From contig PUQB01000012.1 of NCBI GenBank assembly GCA_003024785.1, forward strand, positions 1,176,519 through 1,240,518: a stretch of 64,000 nt of DNA. The letters are read 5' to 3'. A program made the translations under genes and the position numbers. This DNA comes from Selaginella tamariscina. Its lineage: Eukaryota; Streptophyta; Lycopodiopsida; Selaginellales; Selaginellaceae. The notes under the pieces are model-generated. The model ran no database searches. It saw only the letters and a program-made list of their open reading frames with translations, and was not told the DNA's origin. Of the stretch, positions 35,190 through 47,206 are shown piece by piece (position 1 is the first letter of the stretch; every line of letters begins with the position of its first letter).

Positions 35190-36612
35190 AGGCACTAAGG
35201 ATGTATTCTACACATAGGAAGGTACAGGATTGGTCCTGGTTGCCGGAGAGAAAAACGTGAACGTCCTAGACCTCCAGTTGATCTGAGGATTTTGCAACAA
35301 CAAACCAATGACATGTCCAAAATGATGGGAATCGCCGAGTCTTGATCAAGTTGAAGGAAATTGAACAGTTGAATGCGCCATGACTGCAAGAGAGAGGTTT
35401 GGTAGCATGGGTAACTGCGCCAGAAGCAATCAGACGACCATCGGCCACCTCTACAGGAACTTGCACGCTTCCATGTTGAGTTGCAAAAGTGTCATCCATG
35501 AAGCATGCATTTGCACCAGTGTCTAACAGGACAAACTCCTTGAGCTCTCGATTATTGAGATGAATGTGTATCGGAAACTTGAGTGATGGAATGGTATGAG
35601 CACACCAATGGAGCCTGCACCTACGTCCCAACTTCGTGGCTCCTAAACGAAGTGACATTGAAGTTTTCCGACTAAACTTCAGCTTCAACTTCAAGCGTCT
35701 TGAACTTCCTAGCTTTAATAGGACATTCCGCCGCCTTGTGTCCTGCTTCACCATAATACAAACATAGATTCTCACTGTGGCGATGTTGCTTCTTAGCAGC
35801 GAAAAGTGGGCCACGCTTTTATTTCTCAACCTCCATAGGAACTACTCCAGAAGGTGTCGCAGAAGTATGTACCACAGTTGCAGATTGGTTTGCAGGAACT
35901 GCTGATGGGATTTTTCCTGACGACGTCGAACAAGCGGTTGTTGCAGCAACGCCTATTGCATGATCTTCGCTAATATTTGGGCATCCGGTAACGAAAGGAG
36001 AAGGTCCTTCACATCATCCTCAACCCAAAACGAAAGTGTTCAATCAATGCAATCTCGTCCCATGGAATGTTCGTGCAAAGTTGCTGAAATTCGGATGCAT
36101 AAACGGAAGCTGGTCGAGATCCTTGTGTGAGCTTTCGTAACTTCGTGCATGCGGAACGGTACTTATCGGGATCTCCAAAGCAAGCTTCAAAGGCAGCCAA
36201 AACCTTCAAAGTCTTCCATCAATGGGTCGTCACGTTCCAGCAAAGGGGCAACCCAAGCCCGTGGAGATCCAACTAGTAGGGATGCCAAAAGGCCAACCTT
36301 TTGTGCATCAGTCGAGTAGCGGCGTGGTTGCATGCGGATCAAAAGCCTAATCTGATTCAGGAACCCTTGGAAATCGGCACGATTGCCATTGAACTTTTCT
36401 GGCATGCTAATCTTCGGCTCCGAAGAAGTGTTCGATGTAGAGGAAATCACGGATGCTTGAGAGAGAGCCTGTGCAGCAGCCTTGGAGGATGCATCAGCAG
36501 CTGCATGCGCCGCGTTGGTGGAACCTTGCAGATCTGTGACCACTTGGCGCAAAGTGGCTAGCTCATGAAGCAATATTTGGTGCTCGCGTTGAAATTGCTC
36601 AAAATCGGCCAT
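35190..36612 (-). other. gag and protease region of the inner chromovirus
   Basis: The minus strand starts with MADFEQFQREHQILLHELA (a coiled, Ala/Ser-rich start), continues with a gag core (FNGNRADFQGFLNQIRLLI; RSACTKLRKLTQGSRPASVY) and later an aspartic protease motif (FVLLDTGANACFMD, about 35540-35500). Typical Ty3/gypsy gag-protease order. Broken. Confidence 0.8.
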
Positions 36613-36714
36613 GATCTATGAAAGAAAAAAAAAGAGGAAAAAACGAAGGAGAAGAATCAAGGAAAAAAAAAGTAGCTGAAAATCGAAAAGCTATGAAAGG
36701 AGTTACTATCAAAC

Positions 36715-37094
36715 TGTCAAGCCACGACCAAGAGCAAGATAACAACAAGAAGGCTTGACTCAAGAACAAGGCAAGAGCAAGGAACAAGACAAGAATGATC
36801 GTAGAATGACTGGTGTTGATAGTAACTGATTGTACAACAATTAGGTCGGAGCTTTTATACTCACAACTCCAAGCTAATCTGGTCATGAGTCTAATATGGT
36901 CATGAGCTAAAAATAGTGACCCTTATCCTTTAGGCATATCCTATAGTATATCCTATAGGCATATCCTGTAGGTATATCCTGTAGGTATCCTGTAGGTATA
37001 TCCTATAGACATATAGGAATATCCTGTAGGTATATCCTATAGGCATATCCTGTAATTCGTATCCTGTATCTGTATCCTGTATCGGGTCGTGACA
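36715..37094 (-). repeat. 5' LTR of the inner chromovirus
   Basis: 380 bp; like 30872-31275 but lacking one aacaagacaagaacaagg unit and with a slightly different CCTRTAGG array. Confidence 0.92.
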
Positions 37095-37788
37095 CTTTGT
37101 AGTCCATAACCAAACGTAAACTCCCATCTTTCTTCTTGACAAAGAAGATAGGTGCTCATGCAGGGGACTTTGAGTGACGAATAAAGCCGGATGCCAAGTT
37201 TTCCTCAATGTACTGACGAAGAACCTCCAATTCTGTAAGTGACAGTGCATAAATCGGTCCGAATGGTGGAATCTTTCTTTCCACAAGATCGATAGGATAT
37301 TTGTAAAACCTGTGAACATGAAGAACTGCAGCCTTGTGCTTGTCAAAAACATCCTAAAAGGAGTGATACTTGGATGACAGGAAGAAAGAGGAGAAGAAGA
37401 AGGAACAAGAGAAGGAGATTGAAAAATAGGGGAGTCAGATACAGGTAAGGTAGAAAAGGACGTAGGAGTTACTTGGAAGGCAAAAAGATGAAAAGGAGCA
37501 GGATCAGTAGCAAGTTCATGCATGGTAGTGGTAAGAATTCAAAGGAGAAGGAGGGAGCTGTGATTGAAAAAGAGGAAGGATCTTGGGGGTGGAATAGAAG
37601 AAGAGTAATGAAAAGAGGCAAGATTAGGAGAAACATGTGTGGATGTTGACAAGTGTACAGGATTGGAAGAATCCTGTACAGAAGTCTGTGGATGCACAGG
37701 AGTGAGGAGAACTTGTGAGTGTGTTGACGAATTAATAGGAGGTGGATTCTATCGAGGAGGAGTCTTCAACACTGATATAGGAACATAC
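37095..37788 (-). mobile_element. Ty3/gypsy chromovirus, outer truncated copy (5' part)
   Basis: Aligns with 33940-34414 plus 34960-35150 of the inner element without its solo LTR. It covers the start of the reverse transcriptase and the spacer between protease and reverse transcriptase. It ends abruptly at about 37788, 70 bp before segment B begins; gag and 5' LTR are missing. Confidence 0.85.
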
Positions 37789-37799
37789 ATTTTTACTTG

Positions 37800-38830
37800 T
37801 GAAAAGTATCTACCTATATATTATGGTAAAATAAATGGGGAGAGATGTTATAAAGTGTCACAATTGAAAAAGAAAATATTGAGTAATTCAATAGAAAATG
37901 TTTTTTTTTTTAATTTGGAAGGTGCATATGAATTTTATTTTAAGAATAAAGATTTTTATAATATAATGGAGGGTATAAAGAAAAAACCATCAAGTTTAAT
38001 AAATGTGGGAATCTAAAATCACAAGACTTATGATACAATTGTTAAAGCTTTAAGGAATTATTAAATATTACATGTGAGTAACAAATTAATTAAAAAAGAG
38101 GCTTGGAGGCTCTAGTGAACATATACGAATATAAAAGAGGAGTTAACCAAAGTTTATTTTTTATAGGAATTTTAAAATTTTAAAATTAAAATAATTTTAT
38201 AAAACTTTAAAATATTAGTACAATAATTAATAACAATGAAAGATGTGAGGATCAAGTAAAAACATTGATGGAAAGTTTTTCCTCAAGTTTTGGCCAGTTT
38301 AACTTTAAATAATTTAACAAGTCTAATCCTAAATGGTGTAATTTTATATATATTAAAGAGAAACTGTAATAAACCAAAAACTGGATTGACACCTTTTTAT
38401 AAAGAAATAAATTTTGAAGTAATAAAAAGAATGTAGTAAAAGATTTAATTAAAACAATAATAAAAATCTTAATAAACAAGAAAAAAAAAACAATGTATAT
38501 GCTATACATGAGTGTATAAATCAGATTTTTGAAGGAACTAATAGAGTTACAATGATTTGATAAGAGTGGTGAAGTGTTTTAGTAAAATTTGTGAAATAAA
38601 TAGATTAAATAGTACATGTGGTGATGATGTGGAAAATCTTGGACATGTCATAATTTAAGTGGGGATGTAGGAAATAAAACTAGACGTGTGACATGTTAAT
38701 GTGATGTGCAAAGGAGTTAAAGTTATTGGTAATGAAAAACGTGCACTTAATAATTTATTTATATATAAACAATATTAATGTAACAAAGATCATAGGAAAA
38801 TTTTATAATATGCATTTGGAAATCTTAAAT
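37800..38830 (+). mobile_element. Ty1/copia-like fossil (segment B copy)
   Basis: Counterpart of 7440-8690. Here the gag-like stretch is clearer (YEFYFKNKDFYNIMEGIKKK, about 37928-37988). The 5' end with the primer-binding-site-like motif is absent; what precedes the shared part (37789-37859) is unique and seems to extend the gag-like frame. Broken in many places. Confidence 0.4.
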
Positions 38831-39759
38831 CATATAAATTTATAAGATATATGGGCCAATTCACAAATTAATTTTCATATGTGATATGAAATCTTAAAAT
38901 TCAAGATTATATTCAAGTTCATTGTTGAATTCATTTAAATTTTATTTCACAAAATAATTTGACTAATGACATGAAATATTATAACTTAACGTTGTAGTAA
39001 TATCATACTCATGTTCAATTCAAAACATGAATACTAACCCAATTAACAAAGTTATTAATTTGTAAAATAATGACAACTTATACTTAAACAATGTAATAAT
39101 AACATACTTAAAGTTCATTATTCAAGTACATAGTTCAAATATTATTTTAACTTTTTATATATATATAAATAACTCAAAAAATAATTTAACTAATGACATG
39201 AATTTTAATTTAACATAATAATAACATCATACTCATGCTTATAAGTTATTGTTGAGCTAAATTAAATGTGGATAATTGAAAATATTATTTAAATAAGTCA
39301 GAAAAGTTTCAAATTTAAATCCTCAGTCTTTTAAGATATTTATCACATTCTTATTAACTAATTAAAAGAAAAAGTAATTACTTGTTTGAACAGTGTATAA
39401 CAAAGACTAAATAGATCCGCATTGTAATTAATTTGTTAAACATGGAAAGCAATATCATTAATTTAATGATGATAAAAATGCCCCAAGGCATATATAATAC
39501 ATGGCCAAGTTTACATTAAGAAACAAATACAATTCTAATTTAAAATGCATATGATTTAACCATTGGTTATATAAAGTTAGTTAAAATTTATTGAAAGCTA
39601 TCAATTTTTATTTAATTTTAATTCAAAATTTAACTATCGTGTGAAGGTAATGTTTTTGGTTAAATCAAATTAATCATATAAAATGTTGTATTATACAACG
39701 TCAGTTCATTAAGATATTGACAGAATATACTTTCACGTTAGGGTTTTGGTAGAGTGTCA

Positions 39760-42049
39760 ATGGAAGCGGAGTGTGCAAGGGCGGGAGTGTGCAAGGGCGG
39801 GAGCTCGATTGATGGGAGAGCTAGGGTTTTGCAGGTTTCTGTGTTGAAGGCAGGAAATGCGATCACAAATTCGATGCCATGGAGGAACAGGACTTTCTAC
39901 AGTGTTCAATCTGTGGCTCAATCAGCTCAACAAGTGGCTGTAATTCCTGATCGAGCTGCACCAAACATCCCTCCTCTGTGAGTGCTTAATCTGAATTAAT
40001 TTCAGTTAAACAAGTCGCATTTTTCATATTACATATTTTTTGTACATATATACATGCATGTAAGTATATGAATTATATGCATGTGTGAGTGTGTGTGTAT
40101 AACATATATATAGTATTGTATAGTATAGTGTACATATTCAAGTAAAACTATATTACACTTATGCATGTAGTTAAAAGAACAGCATTTTCATACACACGCA
40201 CACACATTTTATATATTAGTGTATGTTTGAAGTATAATTAACATTAAATTTTAACTACATACACTTAAGCTCTGGTAAACTGCCATCGTTAGATTTATAT
40301 CTTGATCAGTGTTTAAAATATTTAATAAAATATTTCAATTTTTATTGTTTATCGCCCTATGATGCTATGGAGAAAAAGAGAGCAAAATATATAGAAAATA
40401 ATTTAAACTTAGACCGCAAACCCACTAAATCGCTCCATCTGACGGCCTTGCCTCGTCGTATTTTGTAATAACAATATAAATATAGAAAAATGGTTTGGTG
40501 CAAACCACGAAGAGTGTTAACAATTCAAGACCGTCAGATCTGCGGATGTGCAGTTATGATCGCATCTTCAGATCGACGGCAAAGAGGGGTGAGGTGTCAA
40601 ACTGTATAGTATATATATAGGTTTATATGTAGTTTACTTTTATACTTACACATGTTTAACTATATGCTTATATATGTATAATACACTTTAAGATGCACTC
40701 TGGAAATACTATATATATATAAAGAAACCAGTTGAGCTTTTGCACTTTAAGTTTATATATTTTAGTTATTTATATACACATCATTTTGTATATTTGGTGC
40801 AGGATTCAACGCCACACAATATCTGTTTTTGTTGGTGATGAGAGTGGAATGATCAATCGAATTGCCGGAGTTTTTTCACGTCGAGGATACAACATCGAGT
40901 CCCTGGCCGTTGGATTGAACAAAGACAAAGCTCTATTTACAATTGTTGTTTCTGGAACCGGTCGAGTTTTACAACAGGTCGTGCAGCAACTTTACAAGCT
41001 CGTCAACGTCAGAAAGGTACATATACATACATACACACACACATATATATGCGTGTGTGTGTTGTATGTTTATGTGCAAACTAATGTGTACGTTTGTGTG
41101 TATATATAATACATACGTACATAGATAGATAGCCACATAAGCACGCATTTTCTGTGCAGGTTGAGGATTTGTCAAAGAAACCAAGAGTAGAAAGGGAGCT
41201 TGTACTTTTGAAGTTAAATGTACCTGCGGCTCAGCGAACAGAGGTTTGTGATTATTTGTTCTTAAATATATCTATAGAGACAGATAGATATAGGATAACA
41301 TTTAATGGCAATATAATATAATTATCATAAAGATAATATATTGTGGCTGTTATATATTGTGTTAGATAGTTATCTTTTATGATTTTCTTAACATATTTGT
41401 AGGTTGTTGGTCTCATCGATATCTTCAGAGCACGTGTTGTGGACGTAGCTGAGGAGTCATTGATTATTGAGGTGTGTATATTTACGCTTATTATCTATCC
41501 CTAAGTATCAGTTTATCATTTATAATTACACTAATGTATTGTTTTTCAGGTCACCGGGGATCCCGGAAAAATTGCTGCAATTGAGAGAACAATGAAAAAG
41601 TTTGGGATTAAGGAACTTGCTCGAACGGGGAAAGTAATATTAATATATAATTACTGTATTACATATACATTTAAGCTAAGAATGAAGTAATATATAATAA
41701 TATACTTTATAAAAATGAATTTAAATAAACACACACACACACACACACACACACAACATATATATATATATATATATTATTGAAAGTTTGATTTGTGTAA
41801 AATGCTAGATTTCTTTGCTACGCGATATATCTGAAGATGTGGTGGCACCAATTCTTCCTGAAGTTACAGCAAGTACTATGAGCAATGTTACGGATTTCGA
41901 TCAAGATTTTAGCGAAAAGGAACCTGTAGCTAGTGCTCATGTTACCATGAGAACTAATTCGGGCCCAGAGGTACATGCTGCATTTATACACACGTATATT
42001 TATAAACAAATACATAGTTTATAAAATGAGATATATTTGTATAGCATGC

Positions 42050-42098
<49 letters not shown>

Positions 42099-42708
42099 TA
42101 TGTAGGTGGTGTGTGTTTATTTTATGCAGGGTGATGTATATGCTGTGGAGCTGATGAGGATGGATTATGGTCACATCAAGTATTGGATGCAGACTGGGGG
42201 AACTTTGAAACTGCAGAAGTAAGTTAATTTGCTTTTCTTTCTTAATCCCGTTAATTAACTTCTTTGTTAACAGCCTAATGGATATATGTCACACACGCTG
42301 TCAATGATGGTTAATGACGCCCCTGGTGTACTAAACCGCTTAACTGGAGTCTTCTCAAGGCGTGGGTATAACATCCAGGTATATGCATGATTATTTGAGT
42401 TTATTTGATTACTGTTAATCTAGTATATTCAATATATTAGTGTAATTAATCATATTGACAATTATATTAGTTTTAATAGTTTTATTACTTAGTTACTTTT
42501 ACTTGTACTATAAATATATTAACACTTTTATCAGAGCTTAGCTGTTGGACTTTCTGAAATGGAGGGAATTTCACGCATCACGACTGTTGTACCTGGCACT
42601 GACGAATCTATTTGTAAACTGCTTCGTCAACTCTCAAAGCTTATCGATGTCGTTCAGGTCTCTCCCTCTCCCTCTCCCTCCCTCCCTCCCTCCCCTTCCC
42701 CCTCTCTC

Positions 42709-42753
<45 letters not shown>

Positions 42754-43325
42754 ATATTATGTATGCAATATATAGTACTAATATTTATTATTATTAATAT
42801 ATTTTTATATATGTTATTTTCCATTGTTGCAGGTTCACGATATTACTCATTTGCCATTTGCACAAAGAGAGCTTATGTTGATAAAGATTTCGGCATCACC
42901 ATCTTCCAGACGGGATATTCTGGACCTTGCTAGTGTCTTCCGTGCTAAAACAGTAGATTTATCATCACGCAGCATTACTCTTGAGGTACTGAGATTAATC
43001 ACATAATTTAATATGACTGATTAAATTATTTAATATTTGATTGAACTTACTAAATAGTTAAGTGATTAATATTTAAAACAGTTGACCGGGCACTTGAATA
43101 AAATGGCTGCGCTTCAACGTTTGTTAGAACCTTACGGTATTCTGGAGGTAATTATATATATATTTCCATAGGAAATAATAGTTTCTTTTCTTGCTTAAAC
43201 TCATTTTTAATCATCTAATTAATTAATTAATTTTGATGTAGGTTGCAAGAACAGGTCGTTTAGCACTGGTTCGTGATTCTGGAGTCGATACCAAGTACTT
43301 ACGCCACTTGCAGCAAGTTAATTAA
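39760..43325 (+). CDS. Acetolactate synthase regulatory (small) subunit, copy B
   Basis: Twelve exons: 39760-39977, 40803-41016, 41160-41243, 41403-41471, 41550-41633, 41809-41970, 42130-42218, 42274-42378, 42535-42657, 42833-42985, 43082-43147, 43242-43325. The intended product is about 483 residues, same role and domains as copy A. Exon 2 reads cleanly ([13 protein letters not shown]) and keeps the conserved Val residues altered in copy A. In exon 1 a 16-bp tandem repeat (gtgtgcaagggcggga) plus the loss of one base gives a net in-frame gain of five residues in the presumed transit peptide. Exon 7 lacks one base after position 42150 (copy A: gtggagTctgatgag), which shifts the frame between the two ACT units. 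So each copy carries one different frame lesion. Real or assembly-made is undecided. Confidence 0.93.
42052..42096. repeat. (TA)n microsatellite in ALS copy B intron 6
   Basis: TA run of about 45 bp, clearly longer than in copy A (about 12170-12192). Sits close upstream of exon 7. Confidence 0.9.
42657..42750. repeat. (CCCTCT)n / (TA)n / (TG)n compound microsatellite in ALS copy B intron 9
   Basis: Directly follows the exon 9 donor. The TG part is about twice as long as in copy A (about 12817-12832). Confidence 0.85.
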
Positions 43326-44173
43326 TGAGGTAAATCCATTTTGATAAATAATAACTCTTTGCTTGTGTGTGTGTGTGTGTGTGTGTGTTGTGTTTGTGTG
43401 TGATATATACAGCAGAGTGTGCTGAAGCCTAATTTTCTTAAATGATATGTAAAGAAGAATCATTTATTTTTTATATATATTTTAAACAAACACTATCACT
43501 CTTGTTAACGTAAACGAAGGCTTACATTATTTAATAATAATCAATATTAAATATTATAGTAAACAAATGCTTAAGATTATTAATTTAAATATTAAATATT
43601 AAATATTATGAACTAATAGTTTACTATTGTTTGAGATTATTAAACTAAAATAATAAGTATTAACAGAATAATTATTGATGACTACATATACATAGTAATA
43701 ATAAACACTCTATACTATTGTTTATCATAGTGATTATTAAGTAATATTTAGAATATGACAATTAGAAGTTTAATGGGTTTTATTCAGTTGTTGATTTATT
43801 CATTTAATTAAATAAAATAAAAGTTTATTAATTTTGACACATGCACACAGACCCACACACACACACATATGTATAAGTTTTACTCCAATAAATACACTAA
43901 ATACAATTACTTTTAAAATTAGCTCTTAAATTTTAATTTAAAATTTCATGCACTTTAGGTAGAATATATTTTTAAAACAATCATTTTGTAATATAATAAT
44001 TATTTTACAAAATTGTGGCATCTACTAACATTTTCTTTTTTAGTTTATTTCATTTCAATTTATTATGATTAAATATTTTATTTCATTACAATTTTTATAG
44101 TTTGAATATATAAAATATCATTTCTAACATAAATATTTGGATTTGTTTAAATAAATTTTTATGTTAAAAAATA
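43326..44173. other. AT-rich spacer after ALS copy B
   Basis: Shared with segment A (13412-14233); no gene. Contains a (TG)n run at about 43363-43400. Confidence 0.5.
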
Positions 44174-44645
44174 GGGAAAATTAAATTTATATCCTTAAAG
44201 TTTATCATATTTACATATATAAGTTTTATATTTACATATATACTCCTAAAACTTCAATTTAAAACTTTATAAATTTCAAAATTAAAAATTAAAATAAATA
44301 AAATTTATAATTAATTTATATTTTTTATATTTAGGTTTAAAATACAACTTATTAAACATATATATCACAAAATAATAATATTATTTTAAAAATATTCATT
44401 TTTTATTATGATAAATTTTTGACATTTAATACTTAATAAACTTTAATTATTTCATTTGTAATATATTATGAATTGAAAACATATTTTTAATTAATATTGT
44501 TAGTTTAAAAATTAAAATATTATGATTGAAGTTTTTCAAAGTATATATGTAAATTAAAATTTTTTAAAAGGTATATATATAAATATAAAATTTTGAGGAT
44601 ATATATGTAAATATGATAAATTTCAGGGTATAAAATTAATTTTCC
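44174..44645. mobile_element. MITE-like inverted-repeat element (segment B copy)
   Basis: The left arm starts gggaaaattaaatttatatc and runs to about 44265. The right arm (about 44545-44645, ending aaaattaattttcc) is its reverse complement with roughly one mismatch in five. The middle is AT-rich and non-coding. About 470 bp, foldback structure. Also present in segment A, so it predates the duplication. Confidence 0.55.
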
Positions 44646-45547
44646 TAAAAATTATATATATACAATAACTTAATATAGAATTTTATTTATTATTTTTAAA
44701 ATTTTCAATAATGGTTAAAATATTAAATGTTCAAAATTAAATTTATTTATAGATTGACTTGGTATTTATTAAGTTTTGAAGTGCTTTAAAGTTTGATAAG
44801 GGTATTTAAATATAAATGTTTTTTAAGAATAAAAATGTAAGTTAAAGGTGAATATGAGAAATATCAAGATATATATGTAATTTTCCTTACTTTAATTACA
44901 TTTACTAAATCAAATACGTTGCGATATACACACACATGTTTTATAGTCACACAACTAAAACCTGTTTGATTACTATAAATATACAATAATATTATATACC
45001 TTAAAGAATAGCATTAAGTATTAAGATCAACAATAATGTATATATATAATCGATTAATAAATCACGACATAAATTAAACTATGCATTTACAACCACAGCT
45101 TCAAATTTCCTCAATTGTTTCACTTATATGTATCGTATTTTTAAAATTTGTAGTATTTAGAATAGTAAGGTCATCATATTGAGTATTTCTTTTAAAATAT
45201 TAATATTCTGAATCGATTTACTATACATGGTATTGTATAATATTATATATTAACGTTAATGTTGATGCACCATCCTTCTAAGTTTCTAAAAGTTAATAAC
45301 CATCGCTCGCGTGTCTGAGAATATATGTTTTGTAAAAAATAAAGTTACATATAATATTTATTAATTAAGCATTGAGTTGCATTTGAAAAGTCAGTTTTAT
45401 TCTTTCTCACAAAATCACCATACAAGTTGCTGCTGAGTAAGTAATCATATATATAGCATAGTAATCCACACACACACACACCACACACGAGAATAGTTTA
45501 AGCAATATATAATAATACTAATAGATAAATAATTATTAAAAAAAAAA
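44646..45547. other. AT-rich spacer before the kinase-like gene, copy B
   Basis: Counterpart of 19943-20858. No gene seen. Confidence 0.5.
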
Positions 45548-47206
45548 CTAAACTAATAAAAAAATAAAGCATTTCTTAAAGAGAGAAAACCTGGAGCTAA
45601 GTTGCATTCTCCCCGTCTGTGCGATCGTCGGACCCGAGCACCCACAGCCAATCATCACCCAAAGCAGACTCTGCGCTATCGTAGAACTTATCCAGCAACT
45701 TTGCCCGTAAAGCTCTGGCAGGAGCACTGAGTTCAGTAAACGGTCCATGAGCTTTCCCACCAGATACAAATCAGACCGCTTCGTGTACATACCAGCATCC
45801 AGGGTGTGTAAATTCCCATGCCCGCAGCCAGCAAGAAGGCTCTTCCCCGTTCTGCCACACAGTCTCCAGGTCTATGAGCATCCAGCCACCATCATCTGTC
45901 CTAAGAATGTTCTTCCATCTAACGTCCCTGTGAACTAAGTCTGCTTCATGTAACGCCCTCAATGCGTACAGCACGTCGATAACAGCTCGCCGGAGTGTAT
46001 TCTCGTTCATCACACCTCTTCATATCTCACGGGCAACAAAACGGCCATATACTTGTCATCCACAGGGGAGTACGTAGCTTCACCAGAAACCAGCTGCGCT
46101 GCCCGAACAAGGTACGCCCTTCGTACGTATTCTATCGATGTAAATCCCTCCATTACATGCTTAGACCACGGTTGAATTATCTTCAGAACTTTAGGATGGG
46201 CGATGATGAGCTCCCTGGAGATGTCCTCCTCTCTGCCGTATTTAGACGTCTGCAGACGGCAATACGGTCTCGGCGCAGAAGTCAGTGTGTCAAAAACTTG
46301 CAGGAGAGTGAGAGCAATCCGTAGAAAGTTGATGGAGAGTCGTAGGCACTTGACTCTGTCCATTTGTGACACCATGTTGAGCTCCTCACTAAGACTATCC
46401 GGCATCATCCCCCTCCTCACGGCCCACACCTGCATCTGAGTACCTGCTAAGCCCACCCCTATTATCCACTGGACAGGCCCAAAGAAGATCGCCGAGAGGT
46501 TTTCTATCTTCCTGACCAAGTCGAGGTATGCTTGATACAGAGACTTCTGTTTCTCCTCGAACTTCACAACGAGCCTGTTCCTTGCCCAGAGCATAAAGTC
46601 GAGACGAGTATTGTCTACCGGATCTGTAACGTTCGTGTCGAATGAAATCTGTGTTATGTCCGCTGGGGGAAACAACATACACCACAGATAGCAGAAACCC
46701 ATCTTCCACAGGCTTTGTGACATACTCTCTGACTGATGTGCAAGAGTCATGAATCCGGTTATGTGCCCTGACATGGACTCCGCTGGATACTCGTCGTGCG
46801 GGACGAAGAATGCAGAGATTTCGGGATCCAGAGACTCATAAGTGCGCTGCCCGATGGGTAACCTGAGAGGAAGCGGCTCCGCCAAGGCCCTTCGGAGGCC
46901 ATCAAGATCAACGACCGAGTAGGGAAAAGGCTGCAGAACAGTCCGAGCCCACTCCCTGGTACGATCGACGCTATCGTCCTTCAGCGAGGAGTTCTCTGGC
47001 GGATTTGGAATCTCAGACCATCCATCTAGTTACGTCAGCTGACCGATTGAATCTAACCACCGCTTGAATCTCGTAGCATTGCTGATATCGCTTGGCACCG
47101 ACTTGAATTGCGCCTTGGAGAGCTCTGCGACATCGATGCCCTTCTCGTTCGCCGCATGGACGTAAACCACCCGGCGTGGAGCGGCTGCAAAGTCGAAGAC
47201 CTCCAT
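45548..47206 (-). CDS. Kinase-like protein gene, copy B (better preserved)
   Basis: From ATG 47206 (MEVFDFAAAPRRVVYVHAAN) through a 291-codon open stretch (46885-46010) into the kinase-like lobe (46013-45594). Seen: FDTNVTDPVDNTRLDFMLWA and FEEKQKSLYQAYLDLVRKIE (helical N-terminal half), RVKCLRLSINFLRIALTLLQ, then LHEADLVHRDVRWKNILRTD with the HRD Asp and Asn near 45925, LIDLETVW replacing DFG, and KRSDLYLVGKLM. No intron is needed. About four frame slips relative to a continuous reading remain, fewer than in copy A. The expected product is about 530 residues. The family is not one I can name; kinase-fold proteins with HRDVRWKN also occur in large sets in fungi, oomycetes and bryophytes, which is recalled and not tested here. 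Confidence 0.6.

Larger units (their letters stand above)
30872..37094 (-). mobile_element. Ty3/gypsy chromovirus with both LTRs (inner, nested)
   Basis: LTRs at 36715-37094 (5', 380 bp) and 30872-31275 (3', 404 bp), both starting TGTCAAGCCACGA and ending GGGTCGTGACA. Flanks are CTCTG (left) and CTTTG (right), a 5-bp target duplication with one mismatch. The outer element reads across this point in the equivalent place of the inner copy (about 33937), so this is a family member inserted into its own kind in the same orientation. Domains on the minus strand: gag, protease, reverse transcriptase, RNase H, integrase, chromodomain. It carries a nested solo LTR (34420-34954). Broken in many places; LTR differences (a missing internal unit plus scattered substitutions) suggest more age than the 14.4 kb element. 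Confidence 0.9.
37860..47206. repeat. Segmental duplication, copy B
   Basis: Direct repeat of 7702-22590 without the 4.87-kb Ty3/gypsy element and the 251-bp MITE. It ends, like copy A, at the start codon of the kinase-like gene. Microsatellite lengths differ strongly from copy A: the (TA)n in intron 6 and (TG)n in intron 9 are longer here, while the (CA)n runs are shorter. Confidence 0.9.

Noticed and set aside
37639-38016. 125-codon open frame as a novel gene
   Set aside because: It runs across the junction between the truncated chromovirus and the copia-like fossil, so it is a chance joining of two transposon remnants.
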